DNA of 45,524 nucleotides from positions 743,500 through 789,023 of the forward strand of contig CP070748.1 in the NCBI GenBank assembly GCA_020348345.1, in the 5' to 3' direction. The stretch's first letter is position 1. The number at the start of each line of letters is the position of its first letter. The notes below the pieces were generated by a model, which was not told the origin of the DNA, did not search any database, and saw only the letters and a list, made by a program, of their open reading frames with translations. Both the position numbers and the translations under genes were made by a program. Origin of the DNA: Methanobacteriota archaeon. GTDB lineage: Archaea; Thermoplasmatota; Thermoplasmata; UBA10834. Shown here one piece after another: positions 7,436-15,584 of the stretch.

Positions 7436-8914
7436 ATGCCAGATGACCTTCGCCGATCACTGAAGAAACTAACTGTATCACAGATGAAATCGATCGCAGA
7501 GGCGCACGGAATCGACGTATCTATCTGCACTGCCAAGAAGGCGTTTGTCGACGTCTTGGCGTCGTCGGCGCTGACGGAGAACGATGTCAGGGAATTTCTG
7601 TCGAAGGGAAACATACGGGACTCAGACGCCACTGATATGAAGAATGTACAGGATGATCTTGAACGGATATCAGCAGGGACGGGGAAGCCCAAGGACGTTG
7701 ACGATGCAAATGAGATGAACATCGAACGGAGCATTGACCAGGCGCTGCTGCTTCGTCCCCTATTCTACGAGATTGACTCAGCGACGGAGCACGCATGGAA
7801 CAAGATGATACTGGGAGATTTCTCGGAAGCTCTGAGACTCAATACGGAATCGAGAGGCCAAGTCATAGAGCGACTCGCGACCTACCATCTGTATTCCACA
7901 GCTCTATCGCTGCGAGCAGCCGAGACCCTCATGTGGGAGATGAAGGATCTGATAGGCGAATCGGCCTCCGAGCTGAAGGTCGCTCTTGCCGAGGCAAAGA
8001 TGGCCTTCATGAACGGCCCTCCCAAACGGAGGGAGGAGACCCTCGAAGAAGTGGAGAAACTCACCTCGAAGGCGGTGCAGGCCTTCAGGGAGAAGTCATC
8101 GGATGCTGAGCGCGAGCTCAGACAGATGCTTCAAGATTACGCATCATTCGGTGTGCGCGTGGACGGCGCGAGCGAGATGCTGGATATCGCAGCCAACGCT
8201 AAGAGTTCCAAGGATTTCGGACAGTACTCCGTTCTCCTCAACGAGGCGAGGATGCTGGCTGCGAAGGAGAAGGGGGCCAGGATGAGGGAGTTCGAGAGCG
8301 CCTTCGAACAGGTCCGAAGCGCAATCGACGCCGCAAAGGAGGCAGGCGTTGATACCAAGAAGGATGAGGCGCAGTTCAGAGATGCAAAGAAGGCTTTCAA
8401 GAAGAGCGATTTCAAGGCGGCAATGGAGCTTCTGTCCGCAGTTGAGAGAGCTGCCGACAGCGCCCACCTGCAGAAGGTGAGGGAAGATGATGGGGTGAAG
8501 GCGAAGGAGATAGAACAGATTTCATCTTCGGTCAGGATGGACGAACCTGACTTGCAGGAAGCGGCCATGTACGGAATGGATGTTCAGGAGGGGCTATTGT
8601 TTGTGAGACAGGCGAAGACCGCCCTGGAACGCAGCGACGTCGTCGTGGCGGCGAAGTACTCCCGAAGAGCTCACAAACTGACGAAATCAATGGAGGAGGA
8701 TCTCAAGCGAATGAGAGCCGAGCGAGGCATCGTCAATCGGCTGGAAGGAGGCAGCTGCGGGGAGTGCGGCAGGGAAGCCCTCTACACGTACCCCGACGGC
8801 ACAACGAGATGCGACGAGTGCGGTCACACATTCTCCACCGCAGGCGGGGCAGGGACGATGGAGGATGATTCCGACGGCAAGAAGCGCAGGCTCAAGGGCT
8901 TCTTGGGACGGTAG
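7436..8914 (+). CDS. Long alpha-helical protein with C-terminal zinc ribbon
   Basis: A soluble 492-residue protein of unknown function. Residues 1-80 look like a SAP-like or helix-hairpin segment (LTVSQMKSIAEAHGIDVSICTAKKAFVDVL). The bulk (about 95-430) is charged, Ala/Glu/Lys-rich helix with coiled-coil or TPR-like repeats (for example AKKAFKKSDFKAAMELLSA). A zinc ribbon follows near 443-465 (CGECGREALYTYPDGTTRC and CDECG), and a basic tail KKRRLKGFLGR ends it. GAGGTG (7425-7430) precedes the ATG. The ribbon plus helical array suggests a scaffold or nucleic-acid role. Another coiled-coil gene lies at 10524 in the same direction. Confidence 0.75.
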   Translation: MPDDLRRSLKKLTVSQMKSIAEAHGIDVSICTAKKAFVDVLASSALTENDVREFLSKGNIRDSDATDMKNVQDDLERISAGTGKPKDVDDANEMNIERSIDQALLLRPLFYEIDSATEHAWNKMILGDFSEALRLNTESRGQVIERLATYHLYSTALSLRAAETLMWEMKDLIGESASELKVALAEAKMAFMNGPPKRREETLEEVEKLTSKAVQAFREKSSDAERELRQMLQDYASFGVRVDGASEMLDIAANAKSSKDFGQYSVLLNEARMLAAKEKGARMREFESAFEQVRSAIDAAKEAGVDTKKDEAQFRDAKKAFKKSDFKAAMELLSAVERAADSAHLQKVREDDGVKAKEIEQISSSVRMDEPDLQEAAMYGMDVQEGLLFVRQAKTALERSDVVVAAKYSRRAHKLTKSMEEDLKRMRAERGIVNRLEGGSCGECGREALYTYPDGTTRCDECGHTFSTAGGAGTMEDDSDGKKRRLKGFLGR

Positions 8915-8944
8915 AACGAAGATAGCGCGGCTGCTCGCGAGAAC

Positions 8945-9445
8945 TCAGGACATAACGCTGTTGTTGTCTGGGCCGTTCTTCTCCTCAGCCAGCCCCTTTA
9001 TGACATCGCCTCTGGTGACTATGCCCACGAGGCGTCCTCCGCTCGTAACAGGAAGCCTGTTCACGTCGTTCAGGACCATCTTCAGAACGGCCGCCTTTAC
9101 CGGGGATTCAGAGTCGATCGTGTGAATCTCATGAGACATAACCTCGCTCACAGGCTTCTGTCCGATCTCCTCGTAGGCTTCGAGAAGCTCGCGCTGCACC
9201 AGCTCCTCCTGGAACGCAATGCCAATCGAAGAGATAGACGGAAATACGAGCCTCAGATTCTTCTTTGTGGTCTTGAGCGATTTGAGCACATCCGCCTCGC
9301 TGAATATCCCCACGATCTTATCCCCATCAAGCACGGGCGCGCCAGACACGTTCTTCTCCGCCAGGAGAGTCGTCGCATCGCGGACCAGCATTTCAGGAGT
9401 TAGTGTGACGACAGGGGTTGTCATGACTTCTTTGACCGGGGGCAT
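8945..9445 (-). CDS. Two-CBS-domain protein
   Basis: A 166-residue stand-alone CBS pair. CBS1: VKEVMTTPVVTLTPEMLV through GIFSEADVLKSL. CBS2: VSEVMSHEIHTIDSESPV through GIVTRGDVIKGL. Such proteins bind adenine nucleotides and regulate partners. I start at ATG 9445 (MPPVKEVM); the frame runs on upstream to 9631 but that part overlaps the divergent deoxyhypusine synthase gene and has no family similarity. The insert between the domains (about 60-95) is longer than usual. Confidence 0.87.
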   Translation of the reverse strand: MPPVKEVMTTPVVTLTPEMLVRDATTLLAEKNVSGAPVLDGDKIVGIFSEADVLKSLKTTKKNLRLVFPSISSIGIAFQEELVQRELLEAYEEIGQKPVSEVMSHEIHTIDSESPVKAAVLKMVLNDVNRLPVTSGGRLVGIVTRGDVIKGLAEEKNGPDNNSVMS

Positions 9446-9471
9446 CGTATCGGGCTTGTCATGAACAGCAA

Positions 9472-9482
9472 ACGTATAAATC
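9472..9482. promoter_or_regulatory. TATA element shared by two divergent genes
   Basis: cgtataaatc reads as a TATA box on both strands. It is about 45 bases before the deoxyhypusine synthase ATG and about 30 bases before the CBS protein ATG, the only such element in the 79-bp gap, so the two promoters overlap. Confidence 0.5.
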
Positions 9483-9524
9483 TTTTGTGAAGTTGTATGT
9501 GACGCTCGCAACAGAGGAAACGAC

Positions 9525-10481
9525 ATGACACGACCTGAGCTCAAACCCATTGCTGATATCGAAGTCCGAAGCGACATGAAGGTCACGCAGCTTCTGGCGG
9601 AGATGCTGTCGTCTGGTGGATTCACAGCCAAGAAGCTTGCTCAGGCGTCGGAGATATTGGTCGACATGCTCGAGGACGTCGACTGCACCGTCTTTCTGTC
9701 ATTTCCTGCGTGCATCATATCGACGGGAACTCGAGGCGTTATAAGGAAGCTTGTGGAGAAGAATCTCGTTGACGCTTTGGTCACGACGTGTGGAACCCTC
9801 GATCACGATCTCGCACGCGTGTGGAAGGACTACTATCATGGCGACTTCCGGATGGACGATGCTGAGCTGCACAGGCAGGATATCAACCGGCTGGGCAACA
9901 TTCTGATACCGAATGACAGCTACGGCATCGTTCTGGAGAGGAGAATGCATCCTGTGCTCGAAGACCTCTATGAAAGCGGAAAAAAGAGCTTCTCAAGCCG
10001 GGAGCTCGCAAAGGAATTCGGCTCTCGGCTGGACGACAGGAAGTCGATTCTGTTTTGGGCCGCGAAGAACGACGTCCCAGTATTCGTGCCCGGAATCACT
10101 GATGGAGCGTTCGGATCTCAACTCTGGCTATTCAGCCAGAAACACCGTGATTTTAAGGTGGACGTCCTCAAAGATGAGCAGGAGCTATCCGACATAGTGT
10201 TCTCGGCTAAGAGGGCTGGTGCGCTGATGATAGGAGGAGGCATCTCGAAGCATCATGTGATATGGTGGAATCAGTTCAGAGAAGGGCTGGACTACGCTGT
10301 CTACCTGACCACCGCAGAAGAATATGATGGTTCATTGTCCGGCGCGAGAATCAGGGAGGCAGTCAGCTGGGGGAAGGTGAAGGAGAAGGCGAAGTTCATA
10401 ACCGTTGAAGGAGATGCAACCATCACCCTGCCGATGCTGGCATGCGCGGTACTTCACATCGACAGGCGGGGGAGAGATTAA
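9525..10481 (+). CDS. dys: Deoxyhypusine synthase
   Basis: Transfers the aminobutyl group of spermidine to a lysine of translation factor aIF5A, the first step of hypusine formation. The 318-residue protein carries the NAD-binding family segments (SFPACIISTGTRGVI, VTTCGTLDHDLAR) and the highly conserved end: GISKHHVIWWNQFREGLDYA with the catalytic Lys, then TTAEEYDGSLSGAR and the closing VEGDATITLPMLA. GAGGA lies 8 bases before the ATG. It confirms an archaeal (or eukaryotic) translation apparatus. The length is normal for archaeal forms. Confidence 0.96.
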   Translation: MTRPELKPIADIEVRSDMKVTQLLAEMLSSGGFTAKKLAQASEILVDMLEDVDCTVFLSFPACIISTGTRGVIRKLVEKNLVDALVTTCGTLDHDLARVWKDYYHGDFRMDDAELHRQDINRLGNILIPNDSYGIVLERRMHPVLEDLYESGKKSFSSRELAKEFGSRLDDRKSILFWAAKNDVPVFVPGITDGAFGSQLWLFSQKHRDFKVDVLKDEQELSDIVFSAKRAGALMIGGGISKHHVIWWNQFREGLDYAVYLTTAEEYDGSLSGARIREAVSWGKVKEKAKFITVEGDATITLPMLACAVLHIDRRGRD

Positions 10482-10523
10482 TACGGTAAATGAGGCTTAC
10501 ACCATGGAAGAGGAGGTGCGCTA

Positions 10524-11591
10524 ATGACTTCCAAGGAGGCGGGACCGGGCATTCCATCTCCGCAAGATCTGTCGGCGTTTGCCAAGGAGTACTTCAAGGC
10601 GTACATGGAGGCTGTGGAGGAGAAGAAGCCGGACACGCTCTCCAGATTCGCCCAGGACGCACCGTACGCAATCAAAATCTACATGATGCCCAATGGTGCG
10701 ATTTGCATGATATTCAACTCAAGCGACGAGGTCAAGGTCGAGAGCGGATCCAGAGACTGGGAGGACGTCCAAGACGAGATTGTGAAGGGCGTCGACCACT
10801 TCGCAGGATTCTACCCGTTCGAGGGCAGGTCGCTCGGCGAATGGAACAAGCGGGGGAAGAGGGATGCCCTTCGGGACCTGCGCCTGCTGGAGAAGTCGGA
10901 GTTGTCGAGGGCGAGCGTAGAGCTCGAGGCCATCATAGAGAGCATCACAAAGATGATCAAAGCCAACCCCTGGCTTGGTAAGATGGGCAACGAGATCATA
11001 GCGTCGATGAGGGACATGGACAGCCGTGTGAAGGGGGGTTTTCCCACGGTGGACGCCATTGCGTCGCTCCAGTCTCTGAAGACGTATACGCCCGGCGCGG
11101 AGAGCATCACGGTCGAATTCCCCGACAAGACGCTTCTCGAGGAGATCGCGGGCTCCCTCAGAGACGTGTCTGGCCTTCAGTCAAAGATAGATGCTGCAGA
11201 GAATCGCATATTCGAGATTGAGAAGGCGTCGCACACGCCCGAACTCATGGAGCGGCTTGGAGAGCATTCAGAGAGGGTCGAAAGGCTCGAGAAGCAGCTT
11301 GAGAAGGTTTCAAACATACTCACTATGCTCAATTCGAAGGTTGAGGGATACTTCTCCAAGTCAGCCGAGAAGGAGCGACAGGCTGAGATGGAACGGCGAC
11401 TTGAGGAACACGGCAACAAGGTGCTGTCTGCCGAGACCAAGATCGAAGCATTGGAGAAGGAGGCGGAGCGCCTGCTTTCAGATATGGACGAGATGACAAC
11501 CCAGATGAAGAAGGACGTTCATGACGGCAGGAAACGGATAGCCCGCATGGAGAAGCACTTCGTCGACTTCGCAAAGGTTGTTCAAGAGTAG
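10524..11591 (+). CDS. Coiled-coil protein of unknown function
   Basis: A soluble 355-residue protein. Residues 1-120 form a mixed domain (AFAKEYFKAYMEAVEE, YAIKIYMMPNGAICMIF) that I do not recognise. The rest is strongly helical, and about 215-350 is heptad-like coiled coil rich in Glu, Lys and Leu (SERVERLEKQLEKVSNIL, AETKIEALEKEAERLL). No membrane helix or signal peptide is visible. AGGAGG (10509-10514) precedes the ATG. Its stop is seven bases before the ATG of the following dehydrogenase, suggesting co-transcription, although no functional link is apparent. Confidence 0.72.
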   Translation: MTSKEAGPGIPSPQDLSAFAKEYFKAYMEAVEEKKPDTLSRFAQDAPYAIKIYMMPNGAICMIFNSSDEVKVESGSRDWEDVQDEIVKGVDHFAGFYPFEGRSLGEWNKRGKRDALRDLRLLEKSELSRASVELEAIIESITKMIKANPWLGKMGNEIIASMRDMDSRVKGGFPTVDAIASLQSLKTYTPGAESITVEFPDKTLLEEIAGSLRDVSGLQSKIDAAENRIFEIEKASHTPELMERLGEHSERVERLEKQLEKVSNILTMLNSKVEGYFSKSAEKERQAEMERRLEEHGNKVLSAETKIEALEKEAERLLSDMDEMTTQMKKDVHDGRKRIARMEKHFVDFAKVVQE

Positions 11592-11598
11592 CGTACAC

Positions 11599-12597
11599 AT
11601 GAAATCCATCTGCGTACTGCGCGGAGACGGGATTGGGCCCGAGGTTATCGATTGCGCCATAGAGGTTATGGACGCGGTGACTGACGACCTCGAATTCGTC
11701 TACGCGAGCATAGGTAATGAGGCGTTCAGAAACAAGGGGAGCCGCCTTCCGGAAGATACCCTGCAAACCATGACTGAGACGGACTCGTGCCTTTTCGGCG
11801 CTGTGACATCGGCGAGTGGCCCCCTTTACGATTCCCCGGTTCTGAGATTCAGAAGCGAACTGGATTTGTACGCAAACGTACGGCCGGTAAGAGACATCGC
11901 GCACCGTCGCGATTCCGCCGTCGACATCTTGATAGTGAGAGAGAACACCGAGGGGCTCTACACCGGGCACGAAGTCGAAGTCGATGAAGGCGTGACGACG
12001 ATGAGGCGGGTCAGTCAAAGAGCAGTCGAACGCATCGTCACATACGCTATCAACCTTGCGGAAGCCAGCGGGCGCGGAAGCATATGCTGCGTCCACAAGG
12101 CGAATGTCCTTCGCGAATCCGACGGGTTGTTCCTTCGGGAATTCAGGCGGGCCGTGGCGATGAAGGAGGGGCAGCTTACGGCATCAGACCAGCTTGTCGA
12201 TTCGGCTGCCGCGAAGCTCGTGACTTCACCCGAGGAGTTCGATGTCATTGTCACTCTCAACCTTTACGGAGACATCCTTTCAGATGTCGCAGCTGCGGTG
12301 GTGGGCGGTCTGGGATTTGCCCCATCTGGGAACATTGGACCTGAACATTCCGTTTTCGAACCCGCTCACGGATCCGCACCCGATATAGCGGGAAGGGGCG
12401 TTGCCAATCCTACAGCCGCGATACTGTCCGCTGGAATGATGCTGAACTATCTCGGCATGCCTGATCAGGCCGCGCAGATAGCATCTGCAGTTTCTGATGC
12501 CTATCGCTACGGTGGCAGAACAATCGACATCGGCGGAAGCCTTGGCTCGAGAGCGTTCACAGAGGAAGTCGTCAGGCGCGCCATTGAGGGCGGATAG
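11599..12597 (+). CDS. Isopropylmalate / homoisocitrate dehydrogenase family
   Basis: A 332-residue beta-decarboxylating dehydrogenase. Signatures: LRGDGIGPEVI at the start, FRSELDLYANVRPVRD (Arg and substrate-binding loop), VRENTEGLYTGHEVEV, CVHKANVLRESDG (catalytic Lys) and NLYGDILSDVAAAVVGG (metal-binding Asp residues), then FEPAHGSAPDIAGRGVANP. It could be 3-isopropylmalate dehydrogenase of leucine synthesis (LeuB), which fits the ilv operon 3 kb downstream, or a homoisocitrate-type enzyme; sequence alone does not decide. I start at ATG 11599, not the in-frame TTG 11578, which overlaps the previous gene. No leuA, leuC or leuD is in this window. Confidence 0.88.
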   Translation: MKSICVLRGDGIGPEVIDCAIEVMDAVTDDLEFVYASIGNEAFRNKGSRLPEDTLQTMTETDSCLFGAVTSASGPLYDSPVLRFRSELDLYANVRPVRDIAHRRDSAVDILIVRENTEGLYTGHEVEVDEGVTTMRRVSQRAVERIVTYAINLAEASGRGSICCVHKANVLRESDGLFLREFRRAVAMKEGQLTASDQLVDSAAAKLVTSPEEFDVIVTLNLYGDILSDVAAAVVGGLGFAPSGNIGPEHSVFEPAHGSAPDIAGRGVANPTAAILSAGMMLNYLGMPDQAAQIASAVSDAYRYGGRTIDIGGSLGSRAFTEEVVRRAIEGG

Positions 12598-12683
12598 AGC
12601 TCCATGAAGCCTCAAGGAATGACTGTCAAGCAGCCCTATGCAAGGACGGCCGAGCCTTGCTAGCCGATTCCGCATAAGGAAGG

Positions 12684-12768
12684 TGCGGGGGCTGAGATTC
12701 GAACTCAGGGACTCCTGCGAGACCAGACCCTCAATCTGGCGCCGTTGACCGAGCTTGGCTACCCCCGC
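12684..12768 (-). tRNA. tRNA-Leu (anticodon GAG)
   Basis: On the minus strand: acceptor GCGGGGG/CCCCCGC, D stem GCC/GGC, anticodon stem CCAGA/TCTGG with loop TTGAGGG (anticodon GAG, plus 12730-12732), long variable arm, T arm CTGAG-TTCGAAT-CTCAG, and discriminator A (plus 12684), the archaeal leucine identity base. CCA is not encoded. Upstream on the same strand the stretch GAAAGGCTTTAATC (plus about 12802-12815) looks like its BRE-TATA promoter. Confidence 0.95.
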
Positions 12769-12895
12769 TCAATGCGTCGGAACTCGCCCATACGCGTATT
12801 CTGATTAAAGCCTTTCGTAGTCGTAGCTCCGGTGTCTCACCCCGCTTGCCTCCGCTCGTTCCGAGCTGATATCTGCTTGAGCGCCCATCACCCAA

Positions 12896-12905
12896 ATCTA
12901 TATAC
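12896..12905 (+). promoter_or_regulatory. TATA box of the mttB-like gene
   Basis: tctatatacg lies about 85 bases before the chosen ATG 12985. A start near 12925 would give a 60-base leader and exclude the upstream in-frame ATG 12922. Confidence 0.5.
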
Positions 12906-12984
12906 GCGTTCGCGATTCAGGATGGTAACGCCTCGCGGGTTATGTTGGACGCCCGTGATTGATAACCCAAGGAGACTGAGTGAC

Positions 12985-14451
12985 ATGATAGGTTTTCCCA
13001 GAGGAAAGGCCGTGTTCCGATTGATGGATCGCAGCGATGCGGATTCAATTCATTGGGGAACGTTGGACGTGTTGGAAAACGCAGGAGTGAAAGTCTTCAG
13101 CGAAGAATGCCTGAAGTTGCTAGATGAAGCAGGGTGCACTGTCGATCATAAGACAAGCAGTGCAAAGATACCGGGACACATTGTCGAGGAAGCAATTCGC
13201 AAGGCGAAAAAGAACATCACACTGTGCGCGAGAAACCCCGAGTACGATGTTGTTCTGGATGGAAGGAGGGTATTCTGCTGCACGGACGGCAACGGGACGA
13301 GCGTGATGGATTTCGACAAAGGCGAGAGAAGAGCATCGACGAGCGAAGACCTGGTAATGGCTGGAAAGGTCGCGAACGCTCTCGAATCAGCTCACATCTT
13401 CTGGCCTTGCGTCAGCTCCCAGGACATTCCGGACTATCTCAGACATGTAGTCGACCTCAAGGTAGCACTCGGTGCAATCGAGAAGCATGTCCAGGTAGAG
13501 ACAACGAGTCATCGACGCGAAGCTAGATGGCTTGTAGAGCTCGGAGCTGCGCTCGCAGGCGGCGCTCGTGAGCTGAGGAACAGACCCATATTCTCGTCGA
13601 TGCATTGCCCGCTATCGCCGCTCCAACTTGATGGAGGATCCACCGAAGGTGCGCTCGTCCTGGCACGGGCCGGCGTTCCTATATCATTCTACGGAATGCC
13701 ACAGGCGGGCATTACCGGTCCCGTAACACTTGCCGGGTCGATGATTGTGAACAACGCAGAGGTCTTGGCAGGCCTGACGATGGCGCAACTCGCCGCTCCA
13801 GGCTCGCCATTCATGTACGGAACCGGAGGCGCGGCGTTCGACATGAAGACCATGACCTGGGCGGGAGGAAGCCCCGAGAGGGCGCTGATATCCTGCGGAG
13901 CGGCCGAGCTGGCACACTATTACGGATTTCCGATTCTCTGCGGTGGCATTGTCACTTCAGCAAAGGTCCCGGGAGCTCAGTCGTGCTACGAAAAGATGTC
14001 CAGCGGCCTGCCGCAATTCCTCGCAGGCTGTGACATGATAGCAGGACTCGGCCTGCTGGATGACGTTACGATGCTCTCGTACGAGCAGATGGTGATCGAC
14101 GACGAGATGGCGAGAATCATGGGACGGCTGGCGGCCGGCGTGACTGTTGATGACGATCACATGGCGATCGACCTCATAAAGAAGATCGGCCCCGGAGGGA
14201 GCTTCCTTGGATGCAGGCATACAATGCAGTGGCTGCACAGCGAGCATTTCGTTCCGGAGATTACGGACAGACGCACAGGCGAGGCGTGGGAGGCAGACGG
14301 CAGCAAGGATGCCGTGGAACGCGCGAGAGCGAAGGCACAGAAGATCATGAAGGAGCATGAGGTGCAACCCCTGCCCGAAGGTCTCGCTTCAGCCTTCGAC
14401 GACATAGTTGCCGAGGCTGACAAGGACATCAAGGAGAACGGCTTGGATTGA
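12985..14451 (+). CDS. Trimethylamine methyltransferase (MttB) family protein without pyrrolysine
   Basis: A 488-residue TIM-barrel methyltransferase of the MttB superfamily, which moves a methyl group from a quaternary or tertiary amine to a corrinoid protein. Family features: SIHWGTLDVLENAGVKVFSEE near the start, LCARNP, FCCTDGNGTSVMDFDKGERR, GALVLARAGVPISFYGMPQAG, and LHSEHF near the end. No in-frame amber codon is present, so this is one of the non-pyrrolysine homologues, such as the glycine-betaine or proline-betaine demethylases. I start at ATG 12985 because AAGGAGA (12969-12975) precedes it. No corrinoid protein or reductive activase gene is nearby. The next gene is threonine-synthase-like, so the substrate may be an amino-acid-derived betaine (inference). 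Confidence 0.87.
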   Translation: MIGFPRGKAVFRLMDRSDADSIHWGTLDVLENAGVKVFSEECLKLLDEAGCTVDHKTSSAKIPGHIVEEAIRKAKKNITLCARNPEYDVVLDGRRVFCCTDGNGTSVMDFDKGERRASTSEDLVMAGKVANALESAHIFWPCVSSQDIPDYLRHVVDLKVALGAIEKHVQVETTSHRREARWLVELGAALAGGARELRNRPIFSSMHCPLSPLQLDGGSTEGALVLARAGVPISFYGMPQAGITGPVTLAGSMIVNNAEVLAGLTMAQLAAPGSPFMYGTGGAAFDMKTMTWAGGSPERALISCGAAELAHYYGFPILCGGIVTSAKVPGAQSCYEKMSSGLPQFLAGCDMIAGLGLLDDVTMLSYEQMVIDDEMARIMGRLAAGVTVDDDHMAIDLIKKIGPGGSFLGCRHTMQWLHSEHFVPEITDRRTGEAWEADGSKDAVERARAKAQKIMKEHEVQPLPEGLASAFDDIVAEADKDIKENGLD

Positions 14452-14531
14452 TGCGCAACAGAAACCATTACTTGAATATGGCTCATACCCGTCCCCACGA
14501 ATCCATCACAAGGAGGAAAGGGCTGAATTGA
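14451..14531 (+). CDS. Possible 26-residue bridging ORF
   Basis: Its ATG overlaps the mttB-like stop (TGATG at 14449-14453) and its TGA overlaps the threonine-synthase-like ATG (TGATG at 14529-14533). It contains the AGGAGG that serves the next gene. The peptide (MRNRNHYLNMAH then HESITRRKGLN) is basic and without recognisable features. It may only carry ribosomes from one gene to the next, or be chance. Confidence 0.25.
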   Translation: MRNRNHYLNMAHTRPHESITRRKGLN

Positions 14532-15508
14532 TGTCGTCAGAGCTCGTGCGTGAGTACGAGCGGCAGATGAAGGCCTTGAGGATAGGCGATACGCCGCTCA
14601 AGAGATGCGGCAAGATAGAGAAGAGGCTCGGCATCAGGCGACTCCACGTCAAGCTCGAGGGCGCCAATCCAACGGGTACGCACAAGGATCGCATGGCCTT
14701 GATGATAGCCCTCGACGCCAGGAGGAAGGGGCTCGACACGGTTGCCGCCGCAACATGCGGAAACTACGGTGTCGCGCTTCTCAAGGTCTGCGATAGACTG
14801 GGCATGAATTGCATCATCTACATCCCTACCGAGTACGAGGGAATCAGGAATGCGGAGATCGCGGATGCGGGGGGTCAGCTCGTACGTATCGAAGGCAGTT
14901 ATGAGGCCGCGATACGAATATGCTCGGAGGATTGCGCCAGGAACAGCTGGCACGACGCAAACCCCGGAGGCGAGAATAAGGAGGCGAGCATATACTCTTA
15001 CACTTTCATCGCAAAGGAGATAGCCCAATCGCTCGGACGACGACCCGACTGGGTGTCAGTCCCTGTCGGCAATGGAACGATTCTAGCAGGTGTTTGGCAG
15101 GGATTCCTGGCAATCGGGATGAAGCCTCACATGTTGGGCACCTCGAACAACAACGCCGCTATCAGAGGCATGGTGAGCAAGGAATACATGCCTAAGGTTG
15201 TCCCGGACATCTCGCTGACTCATGTGAACGACCCGCTCGCCGGCAATTTCCTGCCAGACGCTGAAGATGCCATAAGGGCCATGCTGGATTCGAACGGCGC
15301 CGGGATGGAGATTTCCGATGAGGAGATGGTGAGTGCCTCCCAGATGTTCCTCGAGGAGGAGAACCTCGAGATCCTCCCTGCGTCAGCGAGCACGTTGGCT
15401 GGAATAATGCGATTGGAGACCAAGTCTCACACATTCGTCCCGATTGCGACCGCCCGCGGGGATGTAGGTTCAGCGAGGCGGCAGAGGCAAAGGGCCATAG
15501 GAGTATGA
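14531..15508 (+). CDS. Threonine-synthase-like PLP-dependent enzyme
   Basis: A 325-residue fold-type II PLP enzyme. TPLKRCGKIEKRLG, LEGANPTGTHKDRMA (the PLP Lys is in THKDR), AATCGNYGVALLKV (PLP phosphate neighbour) and VPVGNGTILAGVWQGF match threonine synthase, which makes threonine from O-phosphohomoserine. The glycine-rich PLP loop and the C-terminal ILPASASTLAGI agree. It is shorter than the usual 350-400 residues and has THKDR where most have SFKDR, so a related aminoacid lyase or synthase is possible. Start ATG 14531, with AGGAGG at 14511-14516. A strong hairpin follows the stop. Confidence 0.78.
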   Translation: MSSELVREYERQMKALRIGDTPLKRCGKIEKRLGIRRLHVKLEGANPTGTHKDRMALMIALDARRKGLDTVAAATCGNYGVALLKVCDRLGMNCIIYIPTEYEGIRNAEIADAGGQLVRIEGSYEAAIRICSEDCARNSWHDANPGGENKEASIYSYTFIAKEIAQSLGRRPDWVSVPVGNGTILAGVWQGFLAIGMKPHMLGTSNNNAAIRGMVSKEYMPKVVPDISLTHVNDPLAGNFLPDAEDAIRAMLDSNGAGMEISDEEMVSASQMFLEEENLEILPASASTLAGIMRLETKSHTFVPIATARGDVGSARRQRQRAIGV

Positions 15509-15515
15509 TCCGAGG

Positions 15516-15542
15516 CGGGAATCATGCAGAATTCCCGGTTTT
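15516..15542 (+). terminator. Intrinsic-type terminator after the threonine-synthase-like gene
   Basis: CGGGAAT (15516-15522) and ATTCCCG (15531-15537) form a perfect 7-bp stem with an 8-base loop, followed by GTTTT. It separates the previous gene from the ilv operon, so the ilv message should start downstream. Confidence 0.65.
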
Positions 15543-15550
15543 GCAGCCAA

Positions 15551-15562
15551 GATATTAATATC
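15551..15562 (+). promoter_or_regulatory. Palindromic TATA element of the ilv operon
   Basis: GATATTAATATC is a perfect 12-bp palindrome that contains a TATA-like core. Transcription would begin about 25 bases later, at about 15580-15587, right at the ATG (15585) of the leader ORF, implying a leaderless leader peptide. The symmetry would also suit a dimeric repressor. Confidence 0.6.
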
Positions 15563-15584
15563 TCTTCCGTCATTGCCAACGCCG

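Noticed and set aside
8945..9631. Longer CBS protein start at 9631
   Set aside because: The extra 62 codons overlap the divergent deoxyhypusine synthase and its promoter and do not resemble a CBS protein.
11329..12096. 255-codon minus-strand ORF opposite the dehydrogenase
   Set aside because: Antisense to two well-supported genes; no domain pattern.
12985..14451. Pyrrolysine in the MttB-like protein
   Set aside because: No in-frame TAG occurs within the gene; it belongs to the non-pyrrolysine group.
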